A stretch of 64,000 nucleotides of DNA from Nageia nagi (GCA_050084985.1 JBITNC010000001.1:13020001-13084000), one strand, 5' to 3'; counted from the stretch's first letter, positions 43,292 to 54,430 are shown. The notes: generated by a model not told the origin, from the letters alone. Translations and numbers: made by a program.

Positions 43292-44563
43292 ATGATATCA
43301 GGGCAGCAGGTATCCGTGGATGGCATCATGCAGCAGTATCAGCAGATGAAACAAGGGCAGGAGTCATGGATGCAGAAGCAAGCGAAAAAACTTCCACTTC
43401 CGGAAAATCCGGTAAGGTTCCGGACATCCATGGATCCGAAGCATAAGGTGCTGGAAATGGCTATTGTCCAGGATCCACAAGAAGGGCTAAGTGATTTGTC
43501 ATCCATGAACACCCGGGTGAAGATTGACACCCGCAGCATATCTAGGAGTGATAAGAACGAGCTCCTACAAACAGCTGTCGATCTCAACATATCAGAACTT
43601 ACCAAGTTAGAGGTCAAATACCATAAGCTGCAAAAGGCCCATGAAGCCATGAAGCAGCAATTAGACACGAATAAAATAAAACTGAAGGCTGCGGAGAATA
43701 ATATATCAATTTTGAAGACTAGTTTAGCGGTGGCTCCTACAGCGGATAAGCTGGGCCAAAAGGATGCTATCATCGCTCAAAGAGATGCGGAAATAACTGC
43801 CAGAGTAGCAGAGATCAGCAGTCTGAACGCTAACATGGTGGAACTCCAAGCAAAGCTGAATGCAAATAAAGTAGACAAATCTTTTCTGTTAAATACAAAA
43901 GAAAAATTTTGGGAGCTGAGGATGCAGGAAGTCAAAGACTTAATTCATCTAAGGGACTATGTGGAGTCATGTTTATCAGAACTCAAAAGGCTCGAAGCTG
44001 AGGTCACAAGATGTGAAAGTATTTTGAATCCTATTTCAGAAGAGGCAAAGCAAGCGAATAAAAGACTGAACTTCCTCTCAAATGAAAAATTACAGTCATA
44101 TAATATTGGTGATCGAGTGGAGCTCATGTCAGCAATCGATTACCCAGTGAGGGGTAAATGGGTTTGTCAGGAGATCCGGAGTAATGTCCTGCGTCGGATG
44201 CAAGAAATGGAAAATCTGAAATCAGAGATACAAGGGTTGAATGCATCCGGAATCCCAGAGTTATGGAAAAGCGACGGCTTGCTTGTCTCAGAGGCTGAGT
44301 TTTTGAATAGTCTACAGAATAGGATTCAAAGTACTGATGATGTCGATACGCTCCTGGTTTCCTTTGACGAAACCAATTTCGTAAAATTCTTTGATTCTTT
44401 GGCTAACGGCGGATTTCGCATACAGCAATTATTGAGGAAACATGCCAATGTATCTTACGAAGTGTTGAACCATACAGCCTTAGCTCATGCGAGGCTAAAA
44501 GATTTTTCCGGGATCCCAGCAGACTGGAGTAAAGTCCAGCAAATCCTGAGTCTACAGAGCTGA
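43292..44563 (+). CDS. Coiled-coil accessory ORF, young element copy 2 (423 aa)
   Basis: Identical to 36341-37612. First ATG 43292 in a frame open from 43226 or earlier. Upstream, the C-run at 43046-43051 has one base more than in copy 1 (CCCCCC versus CTCCC), so the Pro-rich linker is out of frame with ORF-A. Predicted long coiled coil in the first half. Function unknown. Confidence 0.75.
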   Translation: MISGQQVSVDGIMQQYQQMKQGQESWMQKQAKKLPLPENPVRFRTSMDPKHKVLEMAIVQDPQEGLSDLSSMNTRVKIDTRSISRSDKNELLQTAVDLNISELTKLEVKYHKLQKAHEAMKQQLDTNKIKLKAAENNISILKTSLAVAPTADKLGQKDAIIAQRDAEITARVAEISSLNANMVELQAKLNANKVDKSFLLNTKEKFWELRMQEVKDLIHLRDYVESCLSELKRLEAEVTRCESILNPISEEAKQANKRLNFLSNEKLQSYNIGDRVELMSAIDYPVRGKWVCQEIRSNVLRRMQEMENLKSEIQGLNASGIPELWKSDGLLVSEAEFLNSLQNRIQSTDDVDTLLVSFDETNFVKFFDSLANGGFRIQQLLRKHANVSYEVLNHTALAHARLKDFSGIPADWSKVQQILSLQS

Positions 44564-44657
44564 AGGCAAGTCCAATTTTTTGATTCATGGAAATAAAGGT
44601 TTGGGTTCTAAATTCCTCTTTGATAAAGGTGAAATTTTCCCCCAGAAGTCGCCATAA

Positions 44658-46184
44658 TGTAGATTCCTCCATAATAAATCCTTGAAGTAAAGCCACGGTG
44701 TACTCTACCTGCCTCTACGGATTCATTCGAAGATCTCCGGGAGTTTTTCCGGAGCAGATAAAGCAGCCCGGAGTCAGAGTAAAGTTTTCCGGAATAAAGT
44801 GGAGACGTGCGGAGGATAAGATAATTATTTTTTGGGTGAAAACCAAGTTCCGGAAAAGATAAAGTCAGCATAAGTTCTCCGGGAAACAAAGCATTCCGGA
44901 GAAATGAAATAATGACGTCACAGGGAAACAACGTTCACATTTTGAATGGAACCGGAGCCCAGAGGAGGTGATGTCAGCGCGAAGTAATCCAGTACCCGGA
45001 GCCAGTGAGTGATGCATTCCGGAAATATGAAGCTGACGTCATGGCGAAAAATGAAGTTAACGTTTTGAGGAAAACCGGAGTCCGGAAGAAATGACATCAG
45101 GAAGGAGTAATTCAGTATCCGGAGCCCTGAAGGCGAATCGTTCCGGAAGTCCGAGGATGACATCACAAGAAAAGGCAAAATTAACATTAGTGAATGAAAC
45201 CGGCCCCGGAGGCGATGAGATCAACACAAGTCCCTCCGAAAAGTGAAATATTCCGGAGATATGAAGCTGACGTCAGGGAAAGAAACAAGATTAACATTGG
45301 TGAATGAAACCGAGTCCAGGAGGAAAATAGGCCCGCAAAGAAAGATTGAAGAGCCTGAGCCATAGAATTAAGAAATCCCGAAAGAGAGTAAGTCTGCAAG
45401 ATGCCTGAGCACAATCATCTAGGAACCGTATCATCTGCAAAAACCAAATCATCGGCGATCTGCCCAATTTTGTAACAGTCGGCCAAGTGTCATATGTAGG
45501 TGATATCAGTTCAAGAAGGCCAGAATCTTGCGGCCGTTTTGTAAACGTTTCTATTCTATAATCTTGTAACTGTTATTAATACAGTATAAATATATGAAAA
45601 TAAAGAGAAACTAGGGTCGGAAGCCTAGTATTGCCCTTTTCATTTGTTCTCGAAGACCTGTAGCTTCAGTCCGGTACTATGAAACCATCTTGACCTTTCT
45701 TGTCTAGCACTCGTAATTGTTATTCTTAATTTGGTTACATTGTGGCAGCTTAGCTTGTTTCCTGAGTAATAGTTGCGGGTTGCTAGTATAACTGTGTCTG
45801 CTACATGGTAGAGTAGAAGCTGGGGAGCTATTCAGAGAGTGAGAACTTGTTCTGTGGCTGCAACACTAGATTCAGGCCAAGGTTTCGCACACTGCAAAAG
45901 CCCGCGCTGAACTAGTGATCTACCCCTTTGCTTTCTCTCTCGTTACCCTATCCCTTTACTTCCTCTCTCGTTACCCTATCCTTTTACTTCCTTTCTTGTT
46001 ACCCTATCCTTTTGCTTGAATCTCTCGCTCCCTACTCTTTTCATCTCTTTCCTGTTACTTTTTCTCTACCCAATGGATAAGGAACCGGCCTTCTCCGGAG
46101 ATCAGGCTGCGTCCCACAGTCTGTTCGTGAACTACTTTGGTTAAGATTGTTCCAGGCGCACATATTACACAATCTCAATCAACA
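44658..46184 (+). mobile_element. LTR 3 (original 3' LTR) of the young element
   Basis: 1527 bases. 13 substitutions versus LTR 2, all to the right of 45044; 12 are transitions and many are CG to CA/TG. Followed by target duplication ggtta (46185-46189) and the rest of the 3' LTR of element 2. TATA box at 45585. Confidence 0.95.
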
Positions 46185-46189
46185 GGTTA
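46185..46189. other. Right target duplication of the young element (ggtta)
   Basis: Identical to 30755-30759. Confidence 0.95.
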
Positions 46190-46908
46190 CAAAGAAGTAG
46201 ATAGTAGCTGATAGAGCATAGTACCAAATCATATCCATTAATTTATAGATAAATAATTATTCAAATAGCTACAGTGCTATATTCAATTAGCTACAAGTTC
46301 AAAGAAGGAGAAATCAATGACATGTCAGAAGGATTATGGCTCTATGGACATGGCTATTCAAAAATTGTAAATTCCTAGATAGTCATGCTATTGGTACTTG
46401 TTCACTATGTAATCTAACATAGTTGTAGTATTTATGTAAATAGCACTATTTTAATTATTTCATTCAATGCTAGCAATTATCTATATTAATGAAACACAAC
46501 TACCCAAGAAGGGGGGAAATTTGTATAAATAGCTAACTTTTAGAGATCAAAAGGTTCAGATATTCTATCAAATTTTTCCAAATCTCTAAGATCTATTCAC
46601 ATATATTAAAACAAATAGACAATGCTTTGCCCTTTTGCAACAAAGTGGTTGTTTGTTTCTTTTGTAGATGTTATGTGTGAAATATTTTCTTCAAATTATG
46701 GCTATATATTGTGATTGTGAGACTCCAAATGCAAATTAGCTTGCTATTCCTAATCTTGGCCATGGATTACTACCTATGATATAATGCCTAGGTTGTATAT
46801 TTCTTATTTTAGCTCCTTTTATTTACTTGTCTCTTTCTTATAACCATTGTAGGTAGTGGAGAACATGACTAGACCAAACCCTTTAAGGTTACACTATACT
46901 AATCAATA
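46190..46908 (+). mobile_element. 3' LTR of element 2, right part
   Basis: Collinear with 18531-19381: 'caaagaagtagatag', the gggggaaa-ttgtataaat segment (46510-46535, a probable TATA region), to the final 'aatcaata'. An internal deletion near 46840-46848 removes the stretch matching about 19190-19310. Followed by ggtac, the right target duplication (46909-46913). Confidence 0.85.
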
Positions 46909-47379
46909 GGTACCATAGTTTATTTTGTATTATGATCACTACCCAATCCATTTTTATTTTTTTGAGCTCCTAAATCAGTAGGAAAAGAAGACATACCATG
47001 TTATGATTTAACTAAACCCCCTCCTTTATACTTGCAATTTTATTTCATGTATTTATGTACAAAAGGAGATATAAAATGTTTACCCATTGTGTTTTTCATG
47101 TGATCATCTATTGAGGACACTTGGTTGGGGGATATTGTTGTGACAGAGCAAAAACCACCATTGTATTCACCATTTTCATGTAGTTGATTGCATTAAAATA
47201 GTATTGAATTCATTGACATCTTTCTACACTAAGTATTTTAGATCATCTCAAATCTTTTACAAAAACTAACAAATAAACATTTTCAATTATATATGTTCTC
47301 ATTCCTATTTCTATAATTTAAGGTTTTTTTTCTATTTTTACAACTATTGATTCTACTTCCAAAGGTACAATTTTATATT

Positions 47380-47960
47380 TAAGATAAGTCATCATGAATT
47401 TCTCCATTTCTACTACATTACATAAGGCATATGGCTTTAATTTAGATCACCTATTATTGTATGTACCTCATCTTGATATTCAAATTCCAACATGCCATGT
47501 ACTATTGATGGTACTGCATCTATATCATGAAGCCAAGGTCTTCCTAACAATAAGTTATAAGACAATTTTAAATCAACAACCCGAAATTGAGTTTCAACTA
47601 TTCTAACCCCTATTGTGACTAAAATTGTAGCTACTCCAAGTGGCCTTTTTGATTAACTATTACATGCTCTAATTTGAAATGTAACTTATTCTAAAGAAGT
47701 TACTTTTATATATATCTCTTGGAGTTGTATAAAATATTTATGAGAAGACACATTAATGGTTGATCCATTATCTACCATTATTCTTTTTATTTCCTATCCT
47801 TCTATCATAGGTGTGATGTACAAAGCTAGACACTTAGCAATAATTTCTTTACTAAGTTTTTCAAACCTATAAAATGTAATTCCATCACATTCCTTAATAG
47901 ACTTAAGTTTTTCTAAAAACATAGCAACATTCATATTAGTGGGAACAATTTCATTTTGTA
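47380..47960 (-). pseudogene. Decayed aspartic protease, minus-strand Ty3/gypsy element
   Basis: On the minus strand: IMVDNGSTINV (active site D-N-G-S, about 47775), then RPLGVATI, VETQFRVVDLKLSYNLLLGRPWLHDIDAVPSIVH (about 47600-47480, written here as family landmarks), the typical retropepsin C-terminal signature. Stops at several positions. The rest of pol lies on the other side of the inserted element 2, at 15.5-18.2 kb. Confidence 0.8.
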
Positions 47961-49260
47961 ATAAGGCATACAATATCTCTCTATGTTCTCAGATGTAGAT
48001 ATGAGATCATATAAGTTAATCTTGGTAGGAGTAGTTTTCAATTGCTCAATCATACTATTAGCTTTAAGATTAGGTATGATACTTACTTATTTAGTAGTAA
48101 CCAAATTTTATATTCCTTGGATGCACCCTTTTTAATCTAAAACAAACTTCTTTATCCATTAAAATTGTGTTTGCTATAATCTTTGGATCTAAAGCATTCT
48201 GATTAATTTCATATTTCCCTTATGCAATAAGGTCCAAAATCATAGCTTCTAATTCTTTACAAAAGTTTGTAGCATGACCTTTTCTTTTATGATAAGTACA
48301 ATAACCATCAAAATTTCCCATTGAAACATTGTCATATTCTACTTTTCTATCTAGTGGTTGCAATAAATCTTTCTTCATCAGATCTCTCAAAGTGAACCTT
48401 GGTTGAATTGGAAATGTATACCTTCTATCTCTTGTTGTGTTGGATCTTGTAAAGGTAAGTGCAAGTGTAGGTGCAGGTGCATCAGCCATATTTACTTCCT
48501 TTTACTCCTTAGTGTATGTCTTATGATTCTCCTTATTGTAAGAAGTATATGTATACTTGAACTCTCCTAAATGAAGCAAAACTTTTTCTTTTTGTAATAA
48601 TTATTTTTACCAACACCCCAAATCCAATACCTTTCTTAGTTGGAGCATGCAAATTAATAATTGGTAAAATAGAATATTTGAATATACTACAAATTTCATT
48701 CTCATCCAACTTTCTATGAAGAGATTGCCATACCTATTTGAATCTCATAATAGACTTGTTCAAGGTTTCATTGCTTCTTTGGCATAGGGGACATAATTAT
48801 ATGATGGTTCGTTGCTCTTTGATATTATTCTTGTATTGATTCATGAATGTTTGTACAAATGAATTGAATGAATCTATGGATCCTACCAAAAAATTATAGA
48901 ACCATTGACTAGCATCGCCTTTCAAATTCTTTAGGAAAAAATTTACCATCAATTTATCCTTTGATCCTAGTTTCAACAAGCACTCCTCCTGAAAGCTAAT
49001 AAGATGTTGTATTGGGTCCTGATAACCACTAAAAATTTTAAATGTAGGGGCCTTATGATCAGGTGGTAGGGGATAATTGTGGATATCATCTAAAAAGGGT
49101 GTGGTAAAGACACCATCATAATCTTCATCTTTCTATTGGGATCTCTTATAAGTCTCAAGATTTGTTAGCCTTGTAGCTATTGCTAGATCTATAGTTGATT
49201 ATGAATTACTGCTTGAACTCTACATTGAAGCCATTTTCTTGGCTATATCTTGCATTGATT
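47961..49260 (-). pseudogene. gag: Decayed gag, minus-strand Ty3/gypsy element
   Basis: The Gag core is the piece 48979-48797 (LMVNFFLKNLKGDASQWFYN, then a QTFMNQYKNN segment). A nucleocapsid-like knuckle in 48489-48220 reads YCTYHKRKGHATNFCKEL, close to the C-x2-H-x4-H-x4-C form of many plant Ty3/gypsy Gags. Frames are broken between them. Not related closely to the young Gag at 39381-40646. Confidence 0.75.
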
Positions 49261-49400
49261 TGGCCAAGCTTAGTATAATTTGCTCCATTTTTCATGTTGC
49301 TAATAGCATAAAAACTAGTCTTTGAACATCATTAACAATAATAAAGTTTTAGATAAATCTCAAGAGATCTTGTTGGTAGGGCAAGATGAATCAAAATAGT

Positions 49401-49411
49401 CAAGTTCACCA
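49401..49411 (-). other. Primer-binding site of the minus-strand element
   Basis: On the minus strand tggtgaacttg starts 3 bases after the 5' LTR end. TGG matches a tRNA CCA end. The tRNA is not assigned. Confidence 0.55.
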
Positions 49412-49414
49412 AAA

Positions 49415-50028
49415 TGTAGACTAAAACTAATGTATGAATAATAAATTAAATCACTATTTCTCCATAATATAATATTGAAGCATATATTAGAGATATGTGA
49501 ATAAATGAGTATGATAAATGAAGTACCTTCATCAGATCCACATCCAAATGAAATAACAAGAATCATACATCAATCACAATAGTATACCATAAGAAATGAA
49601 CACTGCTAATGACCTAGGAGCACATTTTTAATGGCCTAAAATATGTAGATATAAAAAATAGAAATTGAAATTCACAAAAGCAAGATGAAGGGAGTAGCAA
49701 ATATATGAAGAGGTGGTGTTGCGAAACATTGTTGTTGATCAAGTAGAATAATATTGCATGTCTTTGGTTATGGACCCCTTTTATGCTTTTGTATTGGTTT
49801 TGATATTCTTTTATAGCAAAATTTTGATTCTCTTTGATTCTTAGGATCATTGCCTTTTAAATTGTTTGTGGTGTTTTTATTGATATTTGACACCTCTTGC
49901 ATTATGCAATGGCCCATTACATTGATTACATTACCTTGGATATATTTTCACCCTATTTATAAAAATATTCTTTGATGGTATGAAAATGAATTATTTAATA
50001 CAAGGAAATTCATTTTTATGCATTTACA
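49415..50028 (-). mobile_element. 5' LTR of the minus-strand Ty3/gypsy element
   Basis: Collinear with 13899-14513. Beyond it, at 50029, lies ctagt and the host exon. Confidence 0.85.
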
Positions 50029-50194
50029 CTAGTGATGCATTTTTATTGCTAGTATTTCTCCCTTCTGTAGCATTGGTATCTTCATTATCAAAGATTTCAT
50101 AATCACTTCTATCAACATATCTAGACTCTTTATTTATGATACATTATTCTCCTAATTCTTTTAATTCCTCTAAAAATATAGGTAAGGGTGCACC
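50029..50194 (-). pseudogene. 5' half of exon 2 of the split host gene
   Basis: On the minus strand an acceptor (tttag, ending at 50195) is followed by GAPLPIFLEELKELGE, one TAA, then KESRYVDRSDYEIFDNEDT and on to the insertion. The phase fits the upstream exon (phase 0) and, across the 36-kb insertion, the 3' half at 13874-13898. Product unrecognised. The single stop is consistent with CAA to TAA decay. Confidence 0.55.
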
Positions 50195-50275
50195 CTAAAC
50201 ATGGAAAATATATATCAATACACTTGATATAAAAATAACTACAAAAATATGACTAGCTAAAAATAATATAGGTAC

Positions 50276-50463
50276 CTTTCTATGTTCATTTATCAAATTT
50301 AGCCTCTAATGAGCTTCTCTCTTTTCATGGATATCATAGTTCATCATTTATACAATAATATTTTCCAATGATTCCATTGATAGGTATAATTTTGAATTCA
50401 CCTTCTCATTATTCATTGCAGCCTTCACCAATTTATTTCATTTAGAGTTATAATTGTTGCAAA
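50276..50463 (-). pseudogene. Exon 1 (or internal exon) of the split host gene
   Basis: On the minus strand a reading NNEKVNSKLYLSMESLENII ... LINEHRK ends at a GTACC donor (50275) in phase 0. Contains three stops (TGA, TAA, TAG) that could all be decayed CGA/CAA/CAG codons. The upstream limit is uncertain. A further open minus-strand stretch at about 50528-50738 (HGVHNKCHTRRRSGKLRYQC) may be another exon. Family unknown. Confidence 0.4.
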
Positions 50464-50739
50464 ATACATTTTCAAGTTTCTATTTTATTTTAAAGTATTT
50501 TTTTGGGTTATATGTTGATTATTTTGTGGTTGTTTCTACTCTATCCCTTTTTCATTTTTTGTATAGGTGGTAAACCTTTATGTGTTTCCCTCTTATGGTT
50601 ATCAAAGGTCATACATGAAAAAATTAGCATATATGGGTAAACATGACATATATCAATCTCACATTGGTATCTCAACTTGCCACTCCTCCTTCTAGTATGG
50701 CATTTGTTGTGTACACCATGTGCGTATTCAGTGTTAGCC

Positions 50740-51930
50740 TATTAAAGTGAACAAGATCAAAACATAATAATTAAATTATTTACTTGCATAATTCTAACAT
50801 TATTACATAAATAAATGCAAAAATAAATACCAACCATTGCTAAGTTAAATGTTATCACCACAATCCAGACCATTAATTGTAACAACTAAAGGTTTTCTTT
50901 TGCTTGTGTATTTTTAAAACACATTAGTCCATAAACATTGCATGTATAATGATTCATGTAATATAATTCACTAATGCTATTAGAGTATTTACAATAATCA
51001 CACTCTACACTTGCATGCAAGTAGAACACATACAATACCAGATTAATTTTCATGTGTCAAAGATTTTTCATGAGGTTATATAAATAAATAAACAAGTAAA
51101 ATACCATAAAGATTATATAAATACCTTTTATATTTCTCCATAATATATATATACAAACTTTTTCAAGTGATTTATTAATACAACTTCACCTAGAGTGAGA
51201 AAAAATATAATAGATCACAATATAAAGATGCAAAACTAAGTACAAAGCTATTTTCTTGCTATTACAAAATATAAAATCAATACAATATACCATGAAAAAA
51301 AATCCCTATACATTCCTTATGGAGAGATATTGAGTATAAGGGACTACTTTCATGCTAAAATATTGAATATATGCTTTCATGCTAATTAATGGTACTTTAT
51401 AACTTTAAATTTATATCATCTCTTTGAATAGCATATATTTTAAAATGAAATTGAAGGTTAATATGATTGGAATTTCCATGGTATAGAGGATTCCATGTAA
51501 TTTGGATTGCACTTTCATTTTTATAAACTAATATAATGTTTATTAATGGCTTAAGTTATCATTGTTGTAGTTTATATATACTCCAATTGAAGATAATAAC
51601 ATAATTATGTTAAAGCTATGGTAATGAAGTATTGTACAACCTAGAAAATAACTAAGTTCATCTACAAAAATCTTATCATAATATTTGGATGTCTTAAAGA
51701 AAATATAAGAAATCAATGAAAGCATTTTTTTCAATGATACCATTAACGAAATATTGACTAAATTCATGATTCAACATTGATGAAGCTTATCATACCATCT
51801 ATAAGAAAATGGTATAGGTGAAGTTATGAATAGTATTATAGAAATAAATTTAACCAAAATCATCATAATCGAATATTGAGGGTTTTAAAACTAACCATCA
51901 AGAGATAGAATCCAAGCATAAGGATTTGAA
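50740..51930. other. AT-rich intergenic or intronic sequence
   Basis: No coding frame, repeat family or signal that I can support. Confidence 0.4.
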
Positions 51931-51933
51931 ATT

Positions 51934-52110
51934 CATGATGTAAACATATTTTTATGGACTACAATGATCATAAGATATGCACAAATTGGATACATTGAAA
52001 GAGAAGGTCAAGTTTTTGATGAAATACCTCATCAAAATGCAATCTCATGGAATGCAATGATCACATGTTATGGAAGCATAGAGAAGACATGGTATTTTTT
52101 GAAAAATTGT
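51934..52110 (+). pseudogene. Fragment of a pentatricopeptide repeat (PPR) protein gene
   Basis: One open stretch reads WTTMIIRYAQIGYIEREGQV followed by FDEIPHQNAISWNAMITCYG. That is the junction of two PLS-type PPR motifs (family consensus: ...A.Y.Q.G....A..LFDEMP.RN..SWNAMI..Y). The similarity ends near 52090, and upstream the frame is broken before 51930. PPR proteins bind organellar RNA; this piece of barely two motifs cannot be functional and is probably a captured or relic fragment. Confidence 0.75.
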
Positions 52111-52319
52111 ATAATGCATACTTTCATGGAGTGCAAGATTAAAAACTCATATTCAAAAAACCCAAGGACATGTTTGGACACTCGTAGAATGAAAATGAAT
52201 AAAAATAGCCTAGGATTTGTAAAACCTACCTAGTATTGAGCTTCTCTACTCATTTGAGAGCTCCATATAACATCCACATCCAAGCATGCATAGAAAAATA
52301 CGAACAAGAATGATAATTT

Positions 52320-53000
52320 TTTCATTTATTTAAAGGGGGTTAATTTAACTTAATTTAATTAGCTAAATATAGTCCAATCAACCCAACAATCTTTTGTATA
52401 TGTTAAAATATAAGGGTTAGAGGTTAAACAACCTATGTATAGAGTCTAAATGAAGTTTGGTTAACCTTGGTATTAAATAATGCATTTACCATGGTTGGTA
52501 ATGTTCAAAATTGAGAAAATATGATATGATGTATGGGTTAATTGATCTATATATATAAATCCATAAATACAATTTGATTAGCCTGGGACATTAATGACAT
52601 TCTCAACATATGTTCAAGGTGGCAAACCCAAGATAACAAAGGTTAATAAACTATCATTGATGTCTAAGTTAATTGAATTATTATTAACCCATAGGTCACA
52701 ACCACACATTAGTCAATATTTGGGATTAATCAAACATTGTTGACATGTGTATAATTGAATGTTGGTTAATCTTGCATAATTGAAAGGCATTTAGACCAAA
52801 CTAATCAAATGCCATTTAGACTAAGGTTAATCAAATGTTGTATAACCCAAGGGTTAATTAAACATCATAAAACCATACATGTTATATGAAGTTTGATTAA
52901 TATCACATGGGCATGGGGGAAATGGCATGCCATGATAAGCATGACCTGATGATCCATGCACATGGAGGGTTAAATGAAGCATGTTGAGTTGGGGATAATC
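52320..53000. repeat. Region of dispersed short 'ggttaat'-type repeats
   Basis: ggttaa/ttaatcaaa words recur about every 40-80 bases (for example 52425, 52455, 52540, 52640, 52725, 52765, 52830, 52850). No coding frame. May be a degenerate minisatellite. Confidence 0.35.
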
Positions 53001-54430
53001 TAAGTTCATGTAACCCCCATAACATGGCTCATTAGGTCATGCATGCATACCAATGGGACAATGTGTCAAAGCATAGGGGGGATTTTAGATGCTATATAGA
53101 TAAAATAAATAATATATTAATTATAAAAAAATATATAATTCATGATAAAGAGAATAATAATATCATTATATCATGTCAAATGAAGAATAATATGCAATAT
53201 TTGAATTTAAAATATCAAAAAATAGAAGTTTAAATATGATAACTTCTAAAAACTTAGGGTGAAACCTCCAAATATTATAATTAAGCAATGAAGAGATGAT
53301 TTATCAATTATGGTAATGCATATTACATATATCATATTTATATGATATTACTTTTGAAAATGGTATCATCCCACATAAAGTGTAACCAATGTAGGCTATA
53401 TAAGGAGTCATTATAAGATGTTATCCAAACAAAACTAATTGATGTATATATAATAATGATATTTATATTTTTTATTATATTCATTCTTCATACAAAATGA
53501 TCTAACATTATTTACATTCAAAGAATAATGATTCCATTTTGACCTAGAACTAGAAAATTTTGATAAAAAACATTTTTGATATCTAATTACTTAAGCCATT
53601 TGATACTCAAACCAAAAAAATTTAAATCTAGCAATGTAATCTATAACAATTTAATTAGAATTTTTATTGATATAATAAAAACAACAAGATTCACCTTATC
53701 CCTTAAGTTCTATTTTAAGTCTTTTAGAAACATATTTACAAGGGTTTTAAAATGAAATCACATGCTAGTTAGTAAACTAATGTAGGGAAAATTTGATAAA
53801 ACTTAGTAAAAATAAATTATTTCATAAGAGTTCATTCAAAGAGAAGGTTATGCAATCATTTTTAATTAGTGATTATGATCTATGAGATCCTAATTGAAAT
53901 TTTAATATAGTAAGGCCAAAGGGAAGGGTATATATATAAAATTTTATATAATAGTGAACTAATTAAAAATTTAATAAAATTGGTTAAGGATTGATGTTGG
54001 ATTAGGTTTAAAATTGCAATCTTAATTTTTATATGTTTGATTATAATTGCTAAGAAACAATATCTCTAAGTTATCCAAAAGACATGAGAAAGTGTGAGGG
54101 AAGAGATTGAAACATAGGCTAGGAGAGGATTGTACTATGGTTTGTACTAAAGTATGCTACACTTTTAAAGTGTTCATGTTAAGATATAGAAATGTTATTA
54201 CTTCATTTACTAACCATATTTTAGGTTAAAGTTTTTTTTAAATATTAGTCCTATACTTTTTAATTCTATAAAACCTTTACAAAACTAGGTTTTATGAGAT
54301 CAACCTATGGAATCACTACCCTTCGTAAATAAATGCTAAAATACAACTTACTAGATATTAAAGCATAATAAACCATAAATAGAAATAAAATGAAATAATA
54401 TAATATGAATTAACTTTAACTATTATCCTT
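53000..54430. other. AT-rich sequence without recognised features
   Basis: Very A/T-rich with short open frames only (for example 53039-53233), none with family resemblance. Confidence 0.4.

Larger units (their letters stand above)
30760..46184 (+). mobile_element. Young pol-less LTR retrotransposon in tandem form (three LTRs, two internal regions)
   Basis: LTRs of 1526-1527 bases at 30760-32285, 37707-39233 and 44658-46184. Internal regions at 32286-37706 (5421 bases) and 39234-44657 (5424 bases) differ by three one-base indels and one substitution as far as I can see. A single 5-bp target duplication flanks the whole, so it is one insertion later enlarged. It encodes Gag, ORF-A and a coiled-coil ORF but no PR, RT, RNase H or INT. 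Composition is CpG-rich, unlike everything around it. It is a TR-GAG/LARD-like non-autonomous member of the same lineage as elements 1 and 2. Confidence 0.95.
18188..46908 (+). mobile_element. Element 2: Tat-like Ty3/gypsy retrotransposon, nested and itself interrupted
   Basis: The 5' LTR is 18188-19381, the internal region 19382-29773, and the 3' LTR 29774-30759 plus 46190-46908, split by the young element. It is inserted into the minus-strand element with a 4/5 target duplication. Order inside: gag, PR, RNase H, RT, RNase H, INT, ORF-A, coiled-coil ORF. It is decayed but better preserved than element 1, with which it is collinear. Also related to the young pol-less element through gag, PBS, ORF-A and the coiled-coil ORF. 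Confidence 0.9.
13899..50028 (-). mobile_element. Minus-strand Ty3/gypsy retrotransposon, split by nested elements
   Basis: LTRs of about 615 bases at both ends (13899-14513 and 49415-50028) are collinear and begin TGTAG/end near CA on the minus strand. Flanking 5-mers are ctagc (13894-13898) and ctagt (50029-50033), a 4/5 target duplication. A PPT (14514-14527) and a PBS-like TGG (49411-49401) sit correctly inside. Gag and PR lie at 47.4-49.3 kb, and RT, RNase H and INT at 15.5-17.8 kb. Element 2 was inserted between these two blocks. All frames are decayed. Confidence 0.9.

Noticed and set aside
32286-44657. Tandem as pure assembly artefact
   Set aside because: Not excluded, but the mosaic middle LTR and the distinct indels argue for a real duplication, since a collapsed or duplicated assembly would not produce a one-way recombinant pattern easily.
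52320-53000. Telomere-like repeats (ggttaa words)
   Set aside because: Not the plant telomere unit (TTTAGGG) and not tandem; only loosely recurrent AT-rich words.
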